From Klebsiella aerogenes (GTDB taxonomy: Bacteria > Pseudomonadota > Gammaproteobacteria > Enterobacterales > Enterobacteriaceae): DNA of 64,000 nucleotides. Every line of letters starts with the position of its first letter. The first letter of the stretch is position 1. Shown in pieces: positions 11,901 through 20,250 of the stretch. The DNA lies in the NCBI GenBank assembly GCA_029027985.1, contig CP119076.1, forward strand, positions 3,160,422-3,224,421. The letters are read 5' to 3'. The position numbers and the translations under genes were made by a program. Under the pieces are notes generated by a model. The model did no database searches, had not been told where the DNA came from, and was given only the letters and a program-made list of their open reading frames with translations.

Positions 11901-14900
11901 AATCCGAGTCGCTGTCCGAGTCCGAGTCGCTGTCGGAATCAGAATCACTGTCCGAATCCGAGTCACTGTCAGAATCCGAGTCGCTGTCCGAATCCGAGTC
12001 ACTGTCACTATCCGAATCAGAGTCGCTGTCAGAGTCCGAGTCGCTGTCAGAGTCCGAGTCGCTGTCGGAGTCCGAATCGCTGTCAGAATCCGAGTCACTG
12101 TCAGCATCGGAGTCACTGTCAGAGTCCGAGTCGCTGTCGGAGTCCGAGTCGCTGTCAGCATCCGAATCACTGTCAGAATCGGAGTCACTGTCAGAATCGG
12201 AGTCACTGTCAGAATCGGAGTCACTGTCAGAATCGGAGTCACTGTCCGAATCGGAGTCACTGTCCGAATCCGAGTCGCTGTCACTATCCGAATCAGAGTC
12301 GCTGTCAGAGTCCGAGTCGCTGTCAGAGTCAGAATCGCTGTCCGAATCCGAATCACTGTCAGAATCGGAGTCACTGTCAGAATCGGAGTCACTGTCAGAA
12401 TCGGAGTCACTGTCGGAATCAGAATCGCTGTCGGAGTCCGAGTCGCTGTCAGAATCGGAGTCACTGTCAGAATCGGAGTCACTGTCACTATCCGAATCAG
12501 AGTCGCTGTCAGAGTCCGAGTCGCTGTCAGAGTCCGAGTCACTGTCGGAATCGGAGTCACTGTCAGAGTCCGAATCGCTGTCCGAATCCGAGTCACTGTC
12601 GGAGTCCGAGTCGCTGTCAGAATCGGAATCGCTGTCGGAATCCGAGTCACTGTCGGAGTCGGAGTCGCTGTCAGAGTCCGAATCGCTGTCAGAGTCAGAG
12701 TCGCTGTCGGAGTCGGAATCACTGTCAGAGTCCGAGTCGCTGTCAGAGTCCGAGTCACTGTCGGAATCGGAGTCACTGTCAGAGTCCGAATCGCTGTCCG
12801 AATCCGAATCACTGTCGGAGTCCGAGTCGCTGTCAGAATCGGAATCGCTGTCAGAATCCGAGTCGCTGTCAGCATCGGAATCACTGTCGCTATCAGAGTC
12901 AGAGTCGCTGTCACTATCCGAATCACTGTCAGAGTCAGAATCGCTGTCAGAATCCGAGTCGCTGTCAGAGTCCGAGTCGCTGTCAGCATCGGAATCACTG
13001 TCGCTATCAGAGTCAGAGTCGCTGTCGGAATCCGAGTCACTGTCGGAGTCGGAGTCGCTGTCAGAGTCCGAATCGCTGTCAGAGTCAGAGTCGCTGTCAC
13101 TATCCGAATCACTGTCAGAGTCAGAATCGCTGTCAGAGTCCGAATCACTGTCGGAGTCCGAGTCGCTGTCAGAATCGGAATCGCTGTCAGAATCCGAGTC
13201 GCTGTCAGCATCGGAATCACTGTCGCTATCAGAGTCAGAGTCGCTGTCACTATCCGAATCACTGTCAGAGTCAGAATCGCTGTCAGAATCCGAGTCGCTG
13301 TCAGAGTCCGAGTCGCTGTCGGAGTCGGAATCACTGTCAGAGTCCGAGTCGCTGTCAGAGTCCGAGTCACTGTCGGAATCGGAGTCACTGTCAGAGTCCG
13401 AATCGCTGTCCGAATCCGAATCGCTGTCCGAATCCGAATCACTGTCGGAGTCCGAGTCGCTGTCAGAATCGGAATCGCTGTCAGAATCCGAGTCGCTGTC
13501 AGCATCGGAATCACTGTCGCTATCAGAGTCAGAGTCGCTGTCGGAATCCGAGTCACTGTCGGAGTCGGAGTCGCTGTCAGAATCCGAGTCGCTGTCAGCA
13601 TCGGAATCACTGTCGCTATCAGAGTCCGAGTCGCTGTCGGAGTCGGAGTCGCTGTCAGAGTCCGAATCGCTGTCAGAGTCAGAGTCGCTGTCCGAATCCG
13701 AGTCACTGTCAGAGTCCGAGTCGCTGTCCGAGTCCGAGTCGCTGTCGGAATCAGAATCACTGTCCGAATCCGAGTCACTGTCAGAATCCGAGTCGCTGTC
13801 CGAATCCGAGTCACTGTCACTATCCGAATCAGAGTCGCTGTCAGAGTCCGAGTCGCTGTCAGAGTCCGAGTCGCTGTCGGAGTCCGAATCGCTGTCAGAA
13901 TCCGAGTCACTGTCAGCATCGGAGTCACTGTCGGAATCGGAGTCACTGTCGGAGTCCGAGTCACTGTCTGAATCGGAGTCACTGTCGGAGTCCGAGTCGC
14001 TGTCAGAGTCCGAATCACTGTCAGAGTCCGAGTCGCTGTCGGAGTCCGAATCGCTGTCAGAATCCGAGTCACTGTCAGCATCGGAGTCACTGTCGGAATC
14101 GGAGTCACTGTCGGAGTCCGAGTCGCTGTCAGCATCCGAATCACTGTCAGAGTCGGAGTCACTGTCAGAATCGGAGTCACTGTCAGAATCGGAGTCACTG
14201 TCAGAATCGGAGTCACTGTCAGAATCGGAGTCACTGTCCGAATCCGAGTCGCTGTCACTATCCGAATCAGAGTCGCTGTCAGAGTCCGAGTCGCTGTCAG
14301 AATCCGAGTCGCTGTCCGAATCCGAGTCACTGTCAGAATCCGAGTCACTGTCAGAGTCCGAATCGCTGTCCGAGTCGGAATCGCTGTCAGAGTCCGAGTC
14401 ACTGTCTGAATCGGAGTCACTGTCGGAGTCCGAGTCGCTGTCAGAGTCCGAATCACTGTCAGAGTCCGAGTCGCTGTCGGAGTCCGAATCGCTGTCAGAA
14501 TCCGAGTCACTGTCAGCATCGGAGTCACTGTCGGAATCGGAGTCACTGTCCGAATCGGAGTCACTGTCCGAATCCGAGTCGCTGTCACTATCCGAATCAG
14601 AGTCGCTGTCAGAGTCCGAGTCGCTGTCAGAGTCAGAATCGCTGTCCGAATCCGAGTCACTGTCAGAATCCGAGTCACTGTCAGAGTCCGAATCGCTGTC
14701 CGAGTCGGAATCGCTGTCAGAGTCCGAGTCACTGTCTGAATCGGAGTCACTGTCGGAGTCCGAGTCGCTGTCAGAGTCCGAATCACTGTCAGAGTCCGAG
14801 TCGCTGTCGGAGTCCGAATCGCTGTCAGAATCCGAGTCACTGTCAGCATCGGAGTCACTGTCGGAATCGGAGTCACTGTCGGAGTCCGAGTCGCTGTCGG

Positions 14901-16059
14901 AATCCGAGTCACTGTCCGAGTCCGAGTCGCTGTCCGAATCCGAGTCGCTGTCACTATCCGAGTCACTGTCGGAGTCGGAGTCACTGTCAGCATCGGAGTC
15001 AGAGTCGCTGTCACTATCCGAATCGCTGTCGGAGTCCGAGTCGCTGTCACTATCCGAGTCACTGTCCGAGTCCGAATCGCTGTCCGAATCCGAATCGCTG
15101 TCAGAGTCCGAGTCGCTGTCAGAGTCCGAGTCGCTGTCACTATCCGAGTCGCTGTCGGAGTCCGAGTCGCTGTCAGAGTCAGAGTCGCTGTCCGAATCCG
15201 AGTCGCTGTCAGAGTCCGAGTCGCTGTCACTATCCGAGTCACTGTCAGAATCGGAGTCGCTGTCAGAATCCGAGTCGCTGTCAGAATCCGAGTCGCTGTC
15301 GGAATCCGAGTCGCTGTCAGAATCGGAGTCGCTGTCGGAATCAGAATCGCTGTCGGAGTCGGAGTCGCTGTCAGAATCGGAGTCACTGTCGGAATCGGAG
15401 TCGCTGTCAGAGTCCGAATCACTGTCGGAGTCCGAATCGCTGTCGGAGTCGCTGTCCGAATCGGAGTCGCTATCAGCATCGGAGTCACTATCCGAATCCG
15501 AGTCACTGTCCGAGTCCGAATCGCTGTCGGAGTCACCTTCATGTTCGTGGCCGCCAAGATCAGAGTCGCTGTCGGAATCCGAATCACTGTCCGCATCAGA
15601 GTCGGTATCATCGTTATGAGAATGTGACGAATGATCTTTATCGGATGATCCCGCGATCATGGCCCCTACGCCAAGCAATGCCGCTCCCGCCATGACCCAT
15701 GGAGCAATACTGCCACCGGAGCTTCCAGCGGCTAAAAGTCCGGAAATATCGCCAATTAGCGAATAATGCGCATCGCTGGTTCCTGCCCCCTCAAGCCACC
15801 ATAACGCACCATTGTCATCATCCTGCAGAACTAAATCGCTATGGTGTCCGTTAGCATCATTAACAAAAAAATTTTTAAGCGTGACAGTACTACCGTCATT
15901 TATTTTCAGAACAAGATCATTACCTTGCCTGGCGAAGGAATTAATATCCTCCCGTCTAATATGCAATACCACTACTGACTGCGTGTTTAAGTTAACTTGG
16001 TTACCATCAATGGTGTATTTCACACCGGTATCTTTTGCTGTCACATTTATATTTTTCAT
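5971..16059 (-). CDS. Giant Ser-Asp repeat adhesin, BapA/LapA-like type I secretion substrate
   Basis: I chose the ATG at 16059 ([10 protein letters not shown]) because AAGGG lies nine bases upstream; product 3,362 residues. Residues 1-115 resemble the BapA 'prefix' domain. A hydrophobic stretch (119-137) and a His-rich patch (143-173) follow. Ser-Asp repeats cover about 153-2078 and 2365-2664, with occasional Ala for Ser. Between and after them lie two related modules (about 2079-2364 and 2665-2950), each beginning ANDDT and containing TEDxT and GxYTYxxxGxxxxIGKxDVFTYT, which resembles VCBS/cadherin-like folds. The last ~110 residues ([20 protein letters not shown], then [15 protein letters not shown]) match the VC_A0849-type type I secretion target signal. 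The protein should be exported by the adjacent cassette and act at the cell surface in adhesion or biofilm formation; that role is inferred from family. The Ser-Asp stalk is very acidic and probably extended. Confidence 0.95.
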   Translation of the reverse strand: MKNINVTAKDTGVKYTIDGNQVNLNTQSVVVLHIRREDINSFARQGNDLVLKINDGSTVTLKNFFVNDANGHHSDLVLQDDDNGALWWLEGAGTSDAHYSLIGDISGLLAAGSSGGSIAPWVMAGAALLGVGAMIAGSSDKDHSSHSHNDDTDSDADSDSDSDSDSDLGGHEHEGDSDSDSDSDSDSDSDSDSDADSDSDSDSDSDSDSDSDSDSDSDSDSDSDSDSDSDSDSDSDSDSDSDSDSDSDSDSDSDSDSDSDSDSDSDSDSDSDSDSDSDSDSDSDSDSDSDSDSDSDSDSDSDSDSDSDSDSDSDSDSDSDSDSDSDSDSDSDSDSDSDSDSDSDSDSDSDSDSDSDADSDSDSDSDSDSDSDSDSDSDSDSDSDSDSDSDSDSDSDSDSDSDSDADSDSDSDSDSDSDSDSDSDSDSDSDSDSDSDSDSDSDSDSDSDSDSDSDSDSDSDSDSDSDSDSDSDSDSDSDSDSDSDSDSDSDSDSDSDSDSDSDSDSDSDSDSDSDADSDSDSDSDSDSDSDSDSDSDSDSDSDSDSDSDSDSDSDSDSDSDSDSDSDSDSDSDSDSDSDSDSDSDSDSDSDSDSDSDSDSDSDSDSDSDSDSDSDSDSDSDSDSDSDSDSDSDSDSDSDSDSDADSDSDSDSDSDSDSDSDADSDSDSDSDSDSDSDSDSDSDSDSDSDSDSDSDSDSDSDSDSDSDSDSDSDSDADSDSDSDSDSDSDSDSDSDSDSDSDSDSDSDSDSDSDSDSDSDSDSDSDSDSDSDSDSDSDSDSDSDSDSDSDSDSDSDSDSDSDSDSDSDSDSDSDSDSDSDSDADSDSDSDSDSDSDSDSDSDSDSDSDSDSDSDADSDSDSDSDSDSDSDSDSDSDSDSDSDSDSDSDSDSDSDSDSDSDSDSDSDSDSDSDSDSDSDSDSDSDSDSDSDSDSDSDSDSDSDSDSDSDSDSDADSDSDSDSDSDSDSDSDSDSDSDSDSDSDSDSDSDSDSDSDSDSDSDSDSDSDSDSDSDSDSDSDSDSDSDSDADSDSDSDSDSDSDSDSDSDSDSDSDSDSDSDSDSDSDADSDSDSDSDSDSDSDSDSDSDSDSDSDSDSDSDSDSDSDSDSDSDSDSDSDSDSDSDSDSDSDSDSDSDSDSDSDSDSDSDSDSDSDSDSDSDSDSDSDSDSDSDSDSDSDSDSDSDSDSDSDSDSDSDSDSDSDSDSDSDSDSDSDSDSDSDSDSDSDSDSDSDSDSDSDSDSDSDSDSDSDSDSDSDSDSDSDSDSDSDSDSDSDSDSDSDSDSDSDSDSDSDSDSDSDSDSDSDADSDSDSDSDSDSDSDSDADSDSDSDSDSDSDSDSDSDSDSDSDSDSDSDSDSDSDSDSDSDSDSDSDSDSDSDSDSDSDSDSDSDSDSDSDSDSDSDSDSDSDSDSDSDSDSDSDSDSDSDSDSDSDSDSDSDSDADSDSDADSDSDSDSDSDSDSDSDSDSDSDSDSDSDSDADSDSDSDSDSDSDSDSDSDSDSDSDSDSDSDSDSDSDSDSDSDSDSDSDSDSDSDSDSDSDSDSDSDSDSDSDSDSDSDSDSDSDSDSDSDSDSDSDSDSDSDSDSDSDADSDSDSDSDSDSDSDSDSDSDSDSDSDSDSDSDSDSDSDSDSDSDSDSDSDSDSDSDSDSDSDSDSDSDSDSDSDSDSDADSDSDADSDSDSDSDSDSDSDSDSDSDSDSDSDSDSDSDSDSDSDSDSDSDSDSDSDSDSDSDSDSDSDSDSDSDSDSDSDSDSDSDSDSDSDSDSDSDSDSDSDSDSDSDSDSDSDSDSDSDSDSDSDSDSDSDSDSDSDSDSDSDSDSDADSDSDSDSDSDSDSDSDSDSDSDSDSDSDSDSDSDSDSDSDSDSDSDSDSDSDSDSDSDSDSDSDSDSDSDADSDSDSDSDSDSDSDSDSDSDSDSDSDSDSDSDSDSDSDSDSDSDSDSDSDSDSDSDSDSDSDSDSDSDSDSDSDSDSDSDSDADSDSDSDSDSDSDSDSDSDSDSDSDSDSDSDSDSDSDSDSDSDSDSDSDSDSDSDSDSDSDSDSDSDSDSDSDSDSDSDSDSDSDSDSDSDSDSDSDSDSDSDSDSEPQANDDTHTAAIDTVEDNLNNTTGTASQLLGVTLLDTVDVSLLTANSTKFSVGKGSTEDVTVDITGSTLLSVQAVLALLGQLIGGASSITADLSIVDIDTGKVVQIIPDAVNLTPSLALLNLVYSGSATFSDLPAGNYAIVISSPQASGGLAAVIDQLASANLLTVAHATITDSTEYTSTAVAGNVLNADAGGDVADTGDGITVSKIASSVQTTPSDVTEAGTVINGLYGQLTIHADGSYTYKATGDVNSIGKEDVFTYTIIDENGHTATATLTINIVAGSDIGESDADADSDSDSDSDSDSDSDSDSDSDSDSDSDSDSDSDSDSDSDSDSDSDSDSDSDSDSDSDSDSDSDSDSDSDSDSDSDSDSDSDSDSDSDSDSDSDSDSDSDSDSDSDSDSDSDSDSDSDSDSDSDSDSDSDSDSDSDSDSDSDSDSDSDSDSDSDSDSDSDSDSDSDSDSDSDSDSDSDSDSDSDSDSDSDSDSDSDSDSDSDSDSDSDSDSDSDSDSDSDSDSDSDSDSDSDSDSDSDSDSDSDSDSDSDSDSDSDSDSDSDSDSDSDSDSDSDSDSDSDSDSDSDADSDSDSDIVLEANDDTNLSSVLVTHDALKGVAGAAGQLAGVSLANAIDLSLLSGNGMHFKVNEGTTEDLTIGITGTTILNLQAATSLVDLLLGGQTAIHADLSVIDIATGQVMQIIPDAITLTPSLLLLNLVYAGSATFTGLPEGDYAVVVSSPSSSGAFASAVSTLADLNLLSVVQATVTASTDYSAASAQGNVLESDGAGDVADTGDGITVTQVVSSSLTGATPMEVTEAGVTISGAYGKLTIHSDGTYTYQGFGKQADIGKTDVFTYTITDSHHATATATLNVTVTTPPSVAVDDVVALNAVTQLHTVDVTPVSTTDLNITGGTPSSSGTNALKTVNFTVDAGHEMDSITFNLNYTASTGLAATVTMSGTVTLYQVLADGTKVDVWHDSLSSIMLTAIGITATGSNSYTLSGLSLASGNYQWSVSSTAASTSLLNAKYSVTATTSSTTYDTTTHYTTGGSVTGNIQTGANSGGVSDTHGLLYSSFSVSGHTAGGASDIWTFHSDGSITTSNGSTVTNPVIYGEYGLLTMSSSGAYIYTLKAGLDVSTIIDKETFTYSVNDSNNVSSTAHLTIDLHPQVIGSVNDDSVHSTAYDDTFSLGAGADTVIYNLLADDNTGGNGSDTWSDFSVAQGDHIDVSALLVGWNGSSDTLGNYITLSYVGGNTVVSIDRDGSGGTAHQPATLITLQGVHINSLDELIDTNNSH
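8070..8966 (-). repeat. Ser-Asp repeat block 2 of the adhesin gene
   Basis: About 0.9 kb of 18-bp units, each GAY AGY GAY TCN GAY TCN on the coding strand, encoding Asp-Ser hexapeptides. Only a few units deviate, for example double AGY codons near 8490. Units are multiples of 6 bp, so gain or loss keeps the frame. The block is bounded by DIVLEANDD on one side and [10 protein letters not shown] on the other. Confidence 0.97.
9826..15604 (-). repeat. Ser-Asp repeat block 1 of the adhesin gene
   Basis: About 5.8 kb of the same 18-bp unit, broken only near its 5' end by a Gly-His-Glu patch (about 15530-15560). Superimposed are longer duplications: 11302-11519 reads the same as 13204-13421, and 14251-14550 nearly the same as 14581-14880. 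Every third Ser codon is AGY and the others are TCN. Repeat tracts of this size are prone to assembly collapse, so the length should be treated as a property of this assembly. Confidence 0.97.
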
Positions 16060-16204
16060 CAGGAAGTACCCTTGAGATGAAGACGCAGCCAGAGGTATGA
16101 GATAATTCTTAATTATGCTCCTTATTAGATACACCAGAAGCTACAGCCCCGCAAGGATGTAACAAAACAAGAATGAAACACGCCGAAATACAAATATCGC
16201 GTTG

Positions 16205-16210
16205 ATTATA
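16205..16210 (-). promoter_or_regulatory. Candidate -10 element for the adhesin operon
   Basis: A perfect TATAAT on the minus strand lies about 145 bases before the chosen adhesin start. The matching -35 region is weak (TTATTT at 17-base spacing). An AT-rich inverted repeat (16226-16236 and 16246-16256, 11-base arms) covers the -35 area. I saw no better candidate closer to the gene. Confidence 0.35.
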
Positions 16211-16360
16211 AAAACAAAATATTAAAAAAATAACATTTCGACATGATGTTATTTTTCATGCCAACTTTTCCCCCTATATTTAGCAGCTAAGATGAAAAAA
16301 TTATGCTTTCCGGTTTAGCCATATCTTTTTGTGTCACCTTTATCGAACTCCAAAAAAAAC

Positions 16361-16376
16361 CGTGACACAAATCACG
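16361..16376. promoter_or_regulatory. CRP-like palindrome upstream of the adhesin
   Basis: CGTGACACAAATCACG contains the full CRP core GTGA-N6-TCAC with symmetric flanks. It is centred about 310 bases before the adhesin start and about 160 bases before the candidate -10, inside AT-rich intergenic DNA. At that distance it would need DNA looping, a second regulator, or a promoter I have not seen. Confidence 0.5.
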
Positions 16377-16458
16377 TAATATGATCATTTAAAATATATA
16401 CTTTTTTTAGAGATTAAATTTTTTCAATATATTAATGACCACATTTTAAATGAGCCTT

Positions 16459-16499
16459 AATAATAAAAAATGCCCAGCCATAGTCGTTTTTTTATTATT
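16459..16499. other. AT-only hairpin in the adhesin upstream region
   Basis: AATAATAAAAAA and TTTTTTTATTATT pair as 12-base arms around a 16-base loop. The intergenic stretch 16060-16627 holds no convincing gene. It is strikingly AT-rich and carries this hairpin, a second one at 16226-16256, the CRP-like site and the palindrome at 16584. Such DNA is a typical H-NS target; that reading is inference. Confidence 0.4.
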
Positions 16500-16583
16500 C
16501 CAAGGTCTCCTATCCATTCATGCAAAACAAAAACATGATTTTTATTATGGTTATTAAGCACCAATTAAACCGTATAACAATTG

Positions 16584-16597
16584 ACGAAACGTTTCGT
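16584..16597. promoter_or_regulatory. Perfect palindrome, LacI/GalR-family operator-like
   Basis: ACGAAACGTTTCGT is a perfect 14-base palindrome around GAAACGTTTC, the core shared by operators of FruR/Cra, PurR and sugar repressors of the LacI family. TTGACG overlaps its left edge on the plus strand. No intact gene follows on that strand, so it may act on the minus-strand adhesin or be a relic of a lost gene. Confidence 0.4.
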
Positions 16598-16627
16598 TTG
16601 TCTGAATAAATGAATCGTTGCTGGTCG

Positions 16628-16927
16628 TCAGTTACGGGCTATAAAAAACCCGCGGCTGCGCTGAGAACGCCCCCACAAATCAACGCTAATAAACCAGCAC
16701 CATACTTCGGTAGATTCTGGCAAGACGGTTAAGAACAGCGTCCGGCGTTGTTCGCTGTTAAAATTAGCGGAGAGTGGGAGGGTAAGAGAGGCACCACGGA
16801 TTAGGGCTATGGCGGCATCAAGTAGCGCCGCCTGACGGTAGCGGTGAAAGGGCTTTAAGGCTTCGCGGAAAAGTTCTAACCTAATAAACGAACGGGCATA
16901 GAGGTGATCTCCCTGCATTGTTATCAC
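16628..16927 (-). pseudogene. Probable transposase remnant (IS4/IS10-like N-terminus)
   Basis: A 99-codon frame whose first ~55 residues (FREALKPFHRYRQAALLDAA, then IALIRGASLTL) resemble the N-terminal helix region of IS4/IS10-group transposases, which normally continue for a further ~300-350 residues. After SLTL the sequence no longer looks like a transposase and no DDE motif is present, so this is at most a fragment. It sits between imperfect inverted repeats and next to the boundary between the adhesin region and core genes. Family assignment is by memory of the motif only. Confidence 0.4.
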
Positions 16928-17011
16928 AACCAGTAGATCACAAAACTCTATGCCCGTCTTTTTTACCAGCTCATTACTGGGGATCCCTCAGCGCTGCTGC
17001 GGGGTTTTTAC
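16638..17011. mobile_element. Imperfect inverted repeats flanking the transposase remnant
   Basis: The left end (about 16638-16664) reads CTATAAAAAACCCGCGGCTG followed by CGCTGAG. The right end (about 16986-17011), on the opposite strand, reads TGTAAAAACCCCGCAGCAGC followed by GCTGAG. They match at roughly four positions in five. A second inverted repeat lies inside (16892-16910 and 16935-16957). Together they look like the ends of a decayed insertion element. Alternatively, the right arm is only the end of yccU's 3' region. Confidence 0.4.
16892..16957. repeat. Inverted repeat with 18 matching bases
   Basis: ACGGGCATAGAG followed by TGATCT on the left pairs with AGATCA and CTCTATGCCCGT on the right. 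The arms are 19 and 23 bases (four extra bases in the right arm) around a loop of 24 bases. It straddles the start of the transposase fragment. Confidence 0.6.
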
Positions 17012-17012
17012 A

Positions 17013-17426
17013 TTACTTCGCCAGGCCGAGTCGCGGAATCTCAATCGCCGGACAGCGATCCATCACCACATTGAGCCCGGCTTCACGCGCCATGACCGCA
17101 GCCTGCTCATTAATGACGCCAAGCTGCATCCATAGCGTTTTCGCGCCAATGGCGACCGCTTCCTGAGCAACCCCCCACGCGGCTTCAGAGTTGCGAAAAA
17201 CATCGACCATGTCAATTTTCTCCGGCACCTCGGCGAGGGTGGCATAGCCTTGCTGACCCAGCAGTGTTTTACCTGCCACCTTCGGCGACACCGGAATGAC
17301 GTGGTAGCCTTGATCAAGCAAATATTTCATCACCCGATAGCTTGGGCGGTCAGGTTTGTCGCTGGCGCCTACCAGCGCAATCGTCCGTGTCGAGGTCAGA
17401 ATGCCTGCGATATCGTTTTCTTTCAT
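17013..17426 (-). CDS. yccU: CoA-binding domain protein YccU
   Basis: A 137-residue CoA-binding (Rossmann) protein of the CoA_binding_2 family, the usual length. The N-terminal glycine motif TIALVGASDKPDRPSYRV is the nucleotide-binding loop, followed by HVIPVSPKVAGKTLLGQQGY and the Cys-containing DRCPAIE near the C-terminus. Its exact function is unknown. In E. coli it lies between yccT (csgI) and hspQ; here neither gene is adjacent. Only a 157-base spacer separates it from mgsA, and the insertion-element remnant and adhesin operon follow on the other side. Confidence 0.93.
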   Translation of the reverse strand: MKENDIAGILTSTRTIALVGASDKPDRPSYRVMKYLLDQGYHVIPVSPKVAGKTLLGQQGYATLAEVPEKIDMVDVFRNSEAAWGVAQEAVAIGAKTLWMQLGVINEQAAVMAREAGLNVVMDRCPAIEIPRLGLAK

Positions 17427-17583
17427 CTTAATCCTCCCGCTATTTAGCCCTAGTGTAAGCTAATCCGCGTCAACCAGCCATCTAGCCTAACTCACAGATA
17501 CGGCAAAAATTTTCGCCGTGACGCTTGCAGCGTCAGTCACTTCCAGTAATCTGTTTGCAAGTTAATTTAAGTGGAACCCGATT

Positions 17584-18042
17584 ATGGAACTGACAACACG
17601 TACATTACCCGCGCGCAAACACATCGCGCTGGTGGCCCACGATCACTGCAAAGATCTACTGATGAAATGGGTGGAGCGTCATCAATCGCTGCTGGCCCAG
17701 CACCAACTGTATGCGACCGGAACCACCGGTAACATGGTCTCCCGCACTACCGGGTTGGAAGTGAAAGCCATGTTAAGTGGCCCAATGGGTGGCGATCAGC
17801 AGGTTGGCGCGTTGATTTCGGAAGGGAAAATTGATGTACTGATCTTCTTCTGGGATCCGCTGAATGCGGTACCTCACGATCCTGACGTAAAAGCGCTCCT
17901 GCGCCTGGCGACAGTGTGGAATATCCCGGTTGCCACGAATGCCGCAACGGCGGACTTTATTATTCAGTCCCCGGATTTCAACCAGGCTATCGATATTCTG
18001 ATCCCTGACTACCCACGCTATCTTGCCGAACGCCTGAAGTAA
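17584..18042 (+). CDS. mgsA: Methylglyoxal synthase
   Basis: A 152-residue cytoplasmic enzyme converting dihydroxyacetone phosphate to methylglyoxal and phosphate, a bypass of lower glycolysis under phosphate limitation or sugar-phosphate stress. Phosphate-binding and catalytic residues known for the E. coli enzyme are present: His19 in VAHDHCK, the TGTTG loop, and the Asp/His cluster in [20 protein letters not shown]. Length matches the family. The gene is monocistronic and converges on helD; a GC hairpin without a T-run (18050-18067) lies between them. Confidence 0.97.
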   Translation: MELTTRTLPARKHIALVAHDHCKDLLMKWVERHQSLLAQHQLYATGTTGNMVSRTTGLEVKAMLSGPMGGDQQVGALISEGKIDVLIFFWDPLNAVPHDPDVKALLRLATVWNIPVATNAATADFIIQSPDFNQAIDILIPDYPRYLAERLK

Positions 18043-18049
18043 TGGTCTC

Positions 18050-18067
18050 GGCGGCCTAATGGCCGCC
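18050..18067. other. GC hairpin between convergent mgsA and helD
   Basis: GGCGGCC-TAAT-GGCCGCC forms a perfect seven-pair stem directly after the mgsA stop. There is no T-run on either side, so it is a possible message-end structure rather than a clear intrinsic terminator. Confidence 0.45.
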
Positions 18068-18072
18068 GCTGA

Positions 18073-20127
18073 TTATGGTTTTCTCACCACCGGCACATCC
18101 AGTTCACGCAGTATCTCAACAAACGGCGAAGGCCGCTCTTTATTGAACAGCAGCCAGACGCGCAGGCGGGCGCGAGTGATAGCGACATACAGCAACCTCC
18201 GCTCTTCAGCATCAGGGAAATCTTCCGGCTGCGGCAGCAAGGCCTGCTCCATGATTGACTCCCGCGGCGGCGCCGGGAACGCGTCATCCCCTTCTTGCAG
18301 CCCCAGCACGATCACATAGTCAGCTTGTTGACCCTTACTGGCATGGATGGTCATAAAATCGATCTGCAGATGCGGCCAGCGCGTCGCAGCTTTTTCCAGC
18401 GCAGCAGGTTTAAGGTGATGGTAACGCGCCAACAGCAAGATCCGTTGTTCCGGTTTAGCATAGCCGCTCAGCTTGTCGAGCAGATCGTCAAGCTTGTCAT
18501 CCGCCAACAGCGTCACTGCTTTCTTATCGCCTGCGCTCAGGCTGTTCAGCGGTTTTGCGAGCTGATGAGGGTTTTGCTGAATGAAACCATTGGCAATCTC
18601 ACCGATACGGCCGTTAAATCGATAGGTCGTATCCAGCGCGCAGCAATCCCCCTCGCCAAAATAATGATTAAACGCTGTGGTTAAAGAAAGCTGCGCGCCG
18701 CTAAAACGATAGATCGCCTGCCAGTCGTCACCAACAGCAAATAGCGTCGTCTGCGTATTTTGTCGACGCAGAGCCGCCAGCAGTTCAGCACGCTGCGGCG
18801 AGATATCCTGAAATTCATCAACCAGAATATGTTTCCATGGGCTAACGAAACGACCCTTATCCAGAATATTAACCGCCTGGTGGATAAGCCCGGAGAAATC
18901 GACGGCGTTTTCTGCTTTCAGCGCCGTTTTCCAGGCTTTCAGCAGCGGCGCCATCAGCTTCACTCGCTTACCGAAGAGATCGCGTACCTCTTCCGGCGCA
19001 CCAGCGATCATCTCCGCCTGCGCGCCGCCATGCATACGCATCAGGCTTACCCAGCGGTCAAGACGGCTGGCCAGCCGACGTAGCAGTACCCGGTCCTGCC
19101 AAAAATCGCCGTTGTCGATCTGCCATCCCATCTCATCCATCAGCCACTGGCGCCAGCCTTTAGCCTGCGCTTTTTTCTCCTGGCACTGCTGTTGCCAGGC
19201 TTTCAACAGTAATTTCTGCCGGGCGGCAGTGTCGTTTTCCAATTGGCTGATAGTCGGTACCTTCTTACTGCCCTGCTGGATGATATGCAGCGCCAACGAA
19301 TGGAAAGTTCTCGCGGTAATTTCATCCGTTCCCAATCGTTCCTGAATACGTTCGTCCATCTCCTGCGCGGCCTGACGACCAAACGCCAGCAGCAGGATCT
19401 GATCGGCTGCCGCCTCGCCGCGGTTTAATAACCAACCGGCCCGGGCAACCAGTACCGACGTTTTACCGCTACCCGCGCCAGCAAGAACCAGCAGCGAGCG
19501 TTCGCCGTTGACCACAGCGCGCGCCTGAGCCGGATTAAGCGGAGAAGATTCGACCTTATCGAAAAAGCCGCGATACTGTTCGAGCATGCTTTCGGTGAAC
19601 GCCTGGTTATGGGCTAAGCGGGCCTCTTCGATATCACTGAGCCAGCTTTGGCATTGGCGCCATAGTTCGCGGCAGTTATCAAATTCATCAAGACGACTGG
19701 CGGGGATCGGCAAACCGGTTAATGCGCGGCGAATTTTAGCCTGCACATCCGCAACCTGCTGGCGCGTCAGCCATTTGCCTTCGGCGCTGGAACGCGCAAT
19801 TTCGCTCAGTTGTTGACGCAGCAGCTCAGCAGCAATCTCACTCATCTCTGCGCTCCATTGCTGCCAGAGGTGATTGAGATGGTGAAAGAAGTGCTGCGTC
19901 TCAGCCCATTCGGTGCCGTGCAAACGTACAACTTTGCTTTCCGGCAGCACAAATTCCAGCTCGCCCCATACCAGGCCGCGCTTACAATGGACTGACAATA
20001 ACTGATTGAAAGGTATAAGATACTCATGACGATCGCCGGAGACTTTAACCCCGGCGTTAAGCAATTGCACCCTATCATATGGATGCTGTGCCATGCGTTT
20101 GCCCAATGTTGTCGCTTTAAGTTCCAT
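18073..20127 (-). CDS. helD: DNA helicase IV
   Basis: A 684-residue UvrD/Rep-superfamily 1 helicase with 3'-5' activity, the same length as E. coli HelD. An N-terminal ~190-residue accessory region precedes motif I (LAGAGSGKTS, about residues 215-224), motif II (ILVDEFQDIS), motif III (AVGDDWQAIYRFSGAQ), motif V (MTIHASKGQQADYVIV) and motif VI (RRLLYVAITRAR). It takes part in recombination and repair. It is transcribed away from yccF, sharing a ~120-base upstream region. Confidence 0.97.
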   Translation of the reverse strand: MELKATTLGKRMAQHPYDRVQLLNAGVKVSGDRHEYLIPFNQLLSVHCKRGLVWGELEFVLPESKVVRLHGTEWAETQHFFHHLNHLWQQWSAEMSEIAAELLRQQLSEIARSSAEGKWLTRQQVADVQAKIRRALTGLPIPASRLDEFDNCRELWRQCQSWLSDIEEARLAHNQAFTESMLEQYRGFFDKVESSPLNPAQARAVVNGERSLLVLAGAGSGKTSVLVARAGWLLNRGEAAADQILLLAFGRQAAQEMDERIQERLGTDEITARTFHSLALHIIQQGSKKVPTISQLENDTAARQKLLLKAWQQQCQEKKAQAKGWRQWLMDEMGWQIDNGDFWQDRVLLRRLASRLDRWVSLMRMHGGAQAEMIAGAPEEVRDLFGKRVKLMAPLLKAWKTALKAENAVDFSGLIHQAVNILDKGRFVSPWKHILVDEFQDISPQRAELLAALRRQNTQTTLFAVGDDWQAIYRFSGAQLSLTTAFNHYFGEGDCCALDTTYRFNGRIGEIANGFIQQNPHQLAKPLNSLSAGDKKAVTLLADDKLDDLLDKLSGYAKPEQRILLLARYHHLKPAALEKAATRWPHLQIDFMTIHASKGQQADYVIVLGLQEGDDAFPAPPRESIMEQALLPQPEDFPDAEERRLLYVAITRARLRVWLLFNKERPSPFVEILRELDVPVVRKP

Positions 20128-20250
20128 GTATCGCCGAATTTCAATCAGTTTGGATGTTTTTAAGTTTAACCGCCCGTGAGCAGGTGCTCCAGCGCAAAAA
20201 AACGTTACAATTGTCGAGTCTTATTATCCACAGGGTTAAACAGAGGGTTT

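Noticed and set aside
9826-15604. Could the regular repeat be a CRISPR array?
   Set aside because: There are no spacers: the unit is a continuous 18-bp coding repeat without unique intervening sequence, and no cas genes are present.
9458-15619. A 2,053-codon plus-strand frame of Leu-Ser-Glu-Ser repeats, with similar long frames on both strands over the same tract
   Set aside because: The 18-bp unit happens to lack stop codons in several frames, so all are by-products of the Ser-Asp tract. Only the minus-strand frame has flanking domains, a ribosome binding site and a secretion signal.
16918-17166. An 82-codon plus-strand frame across the yccU end and element remnant
   Set aside because: Antisense to yccU, with no family features.
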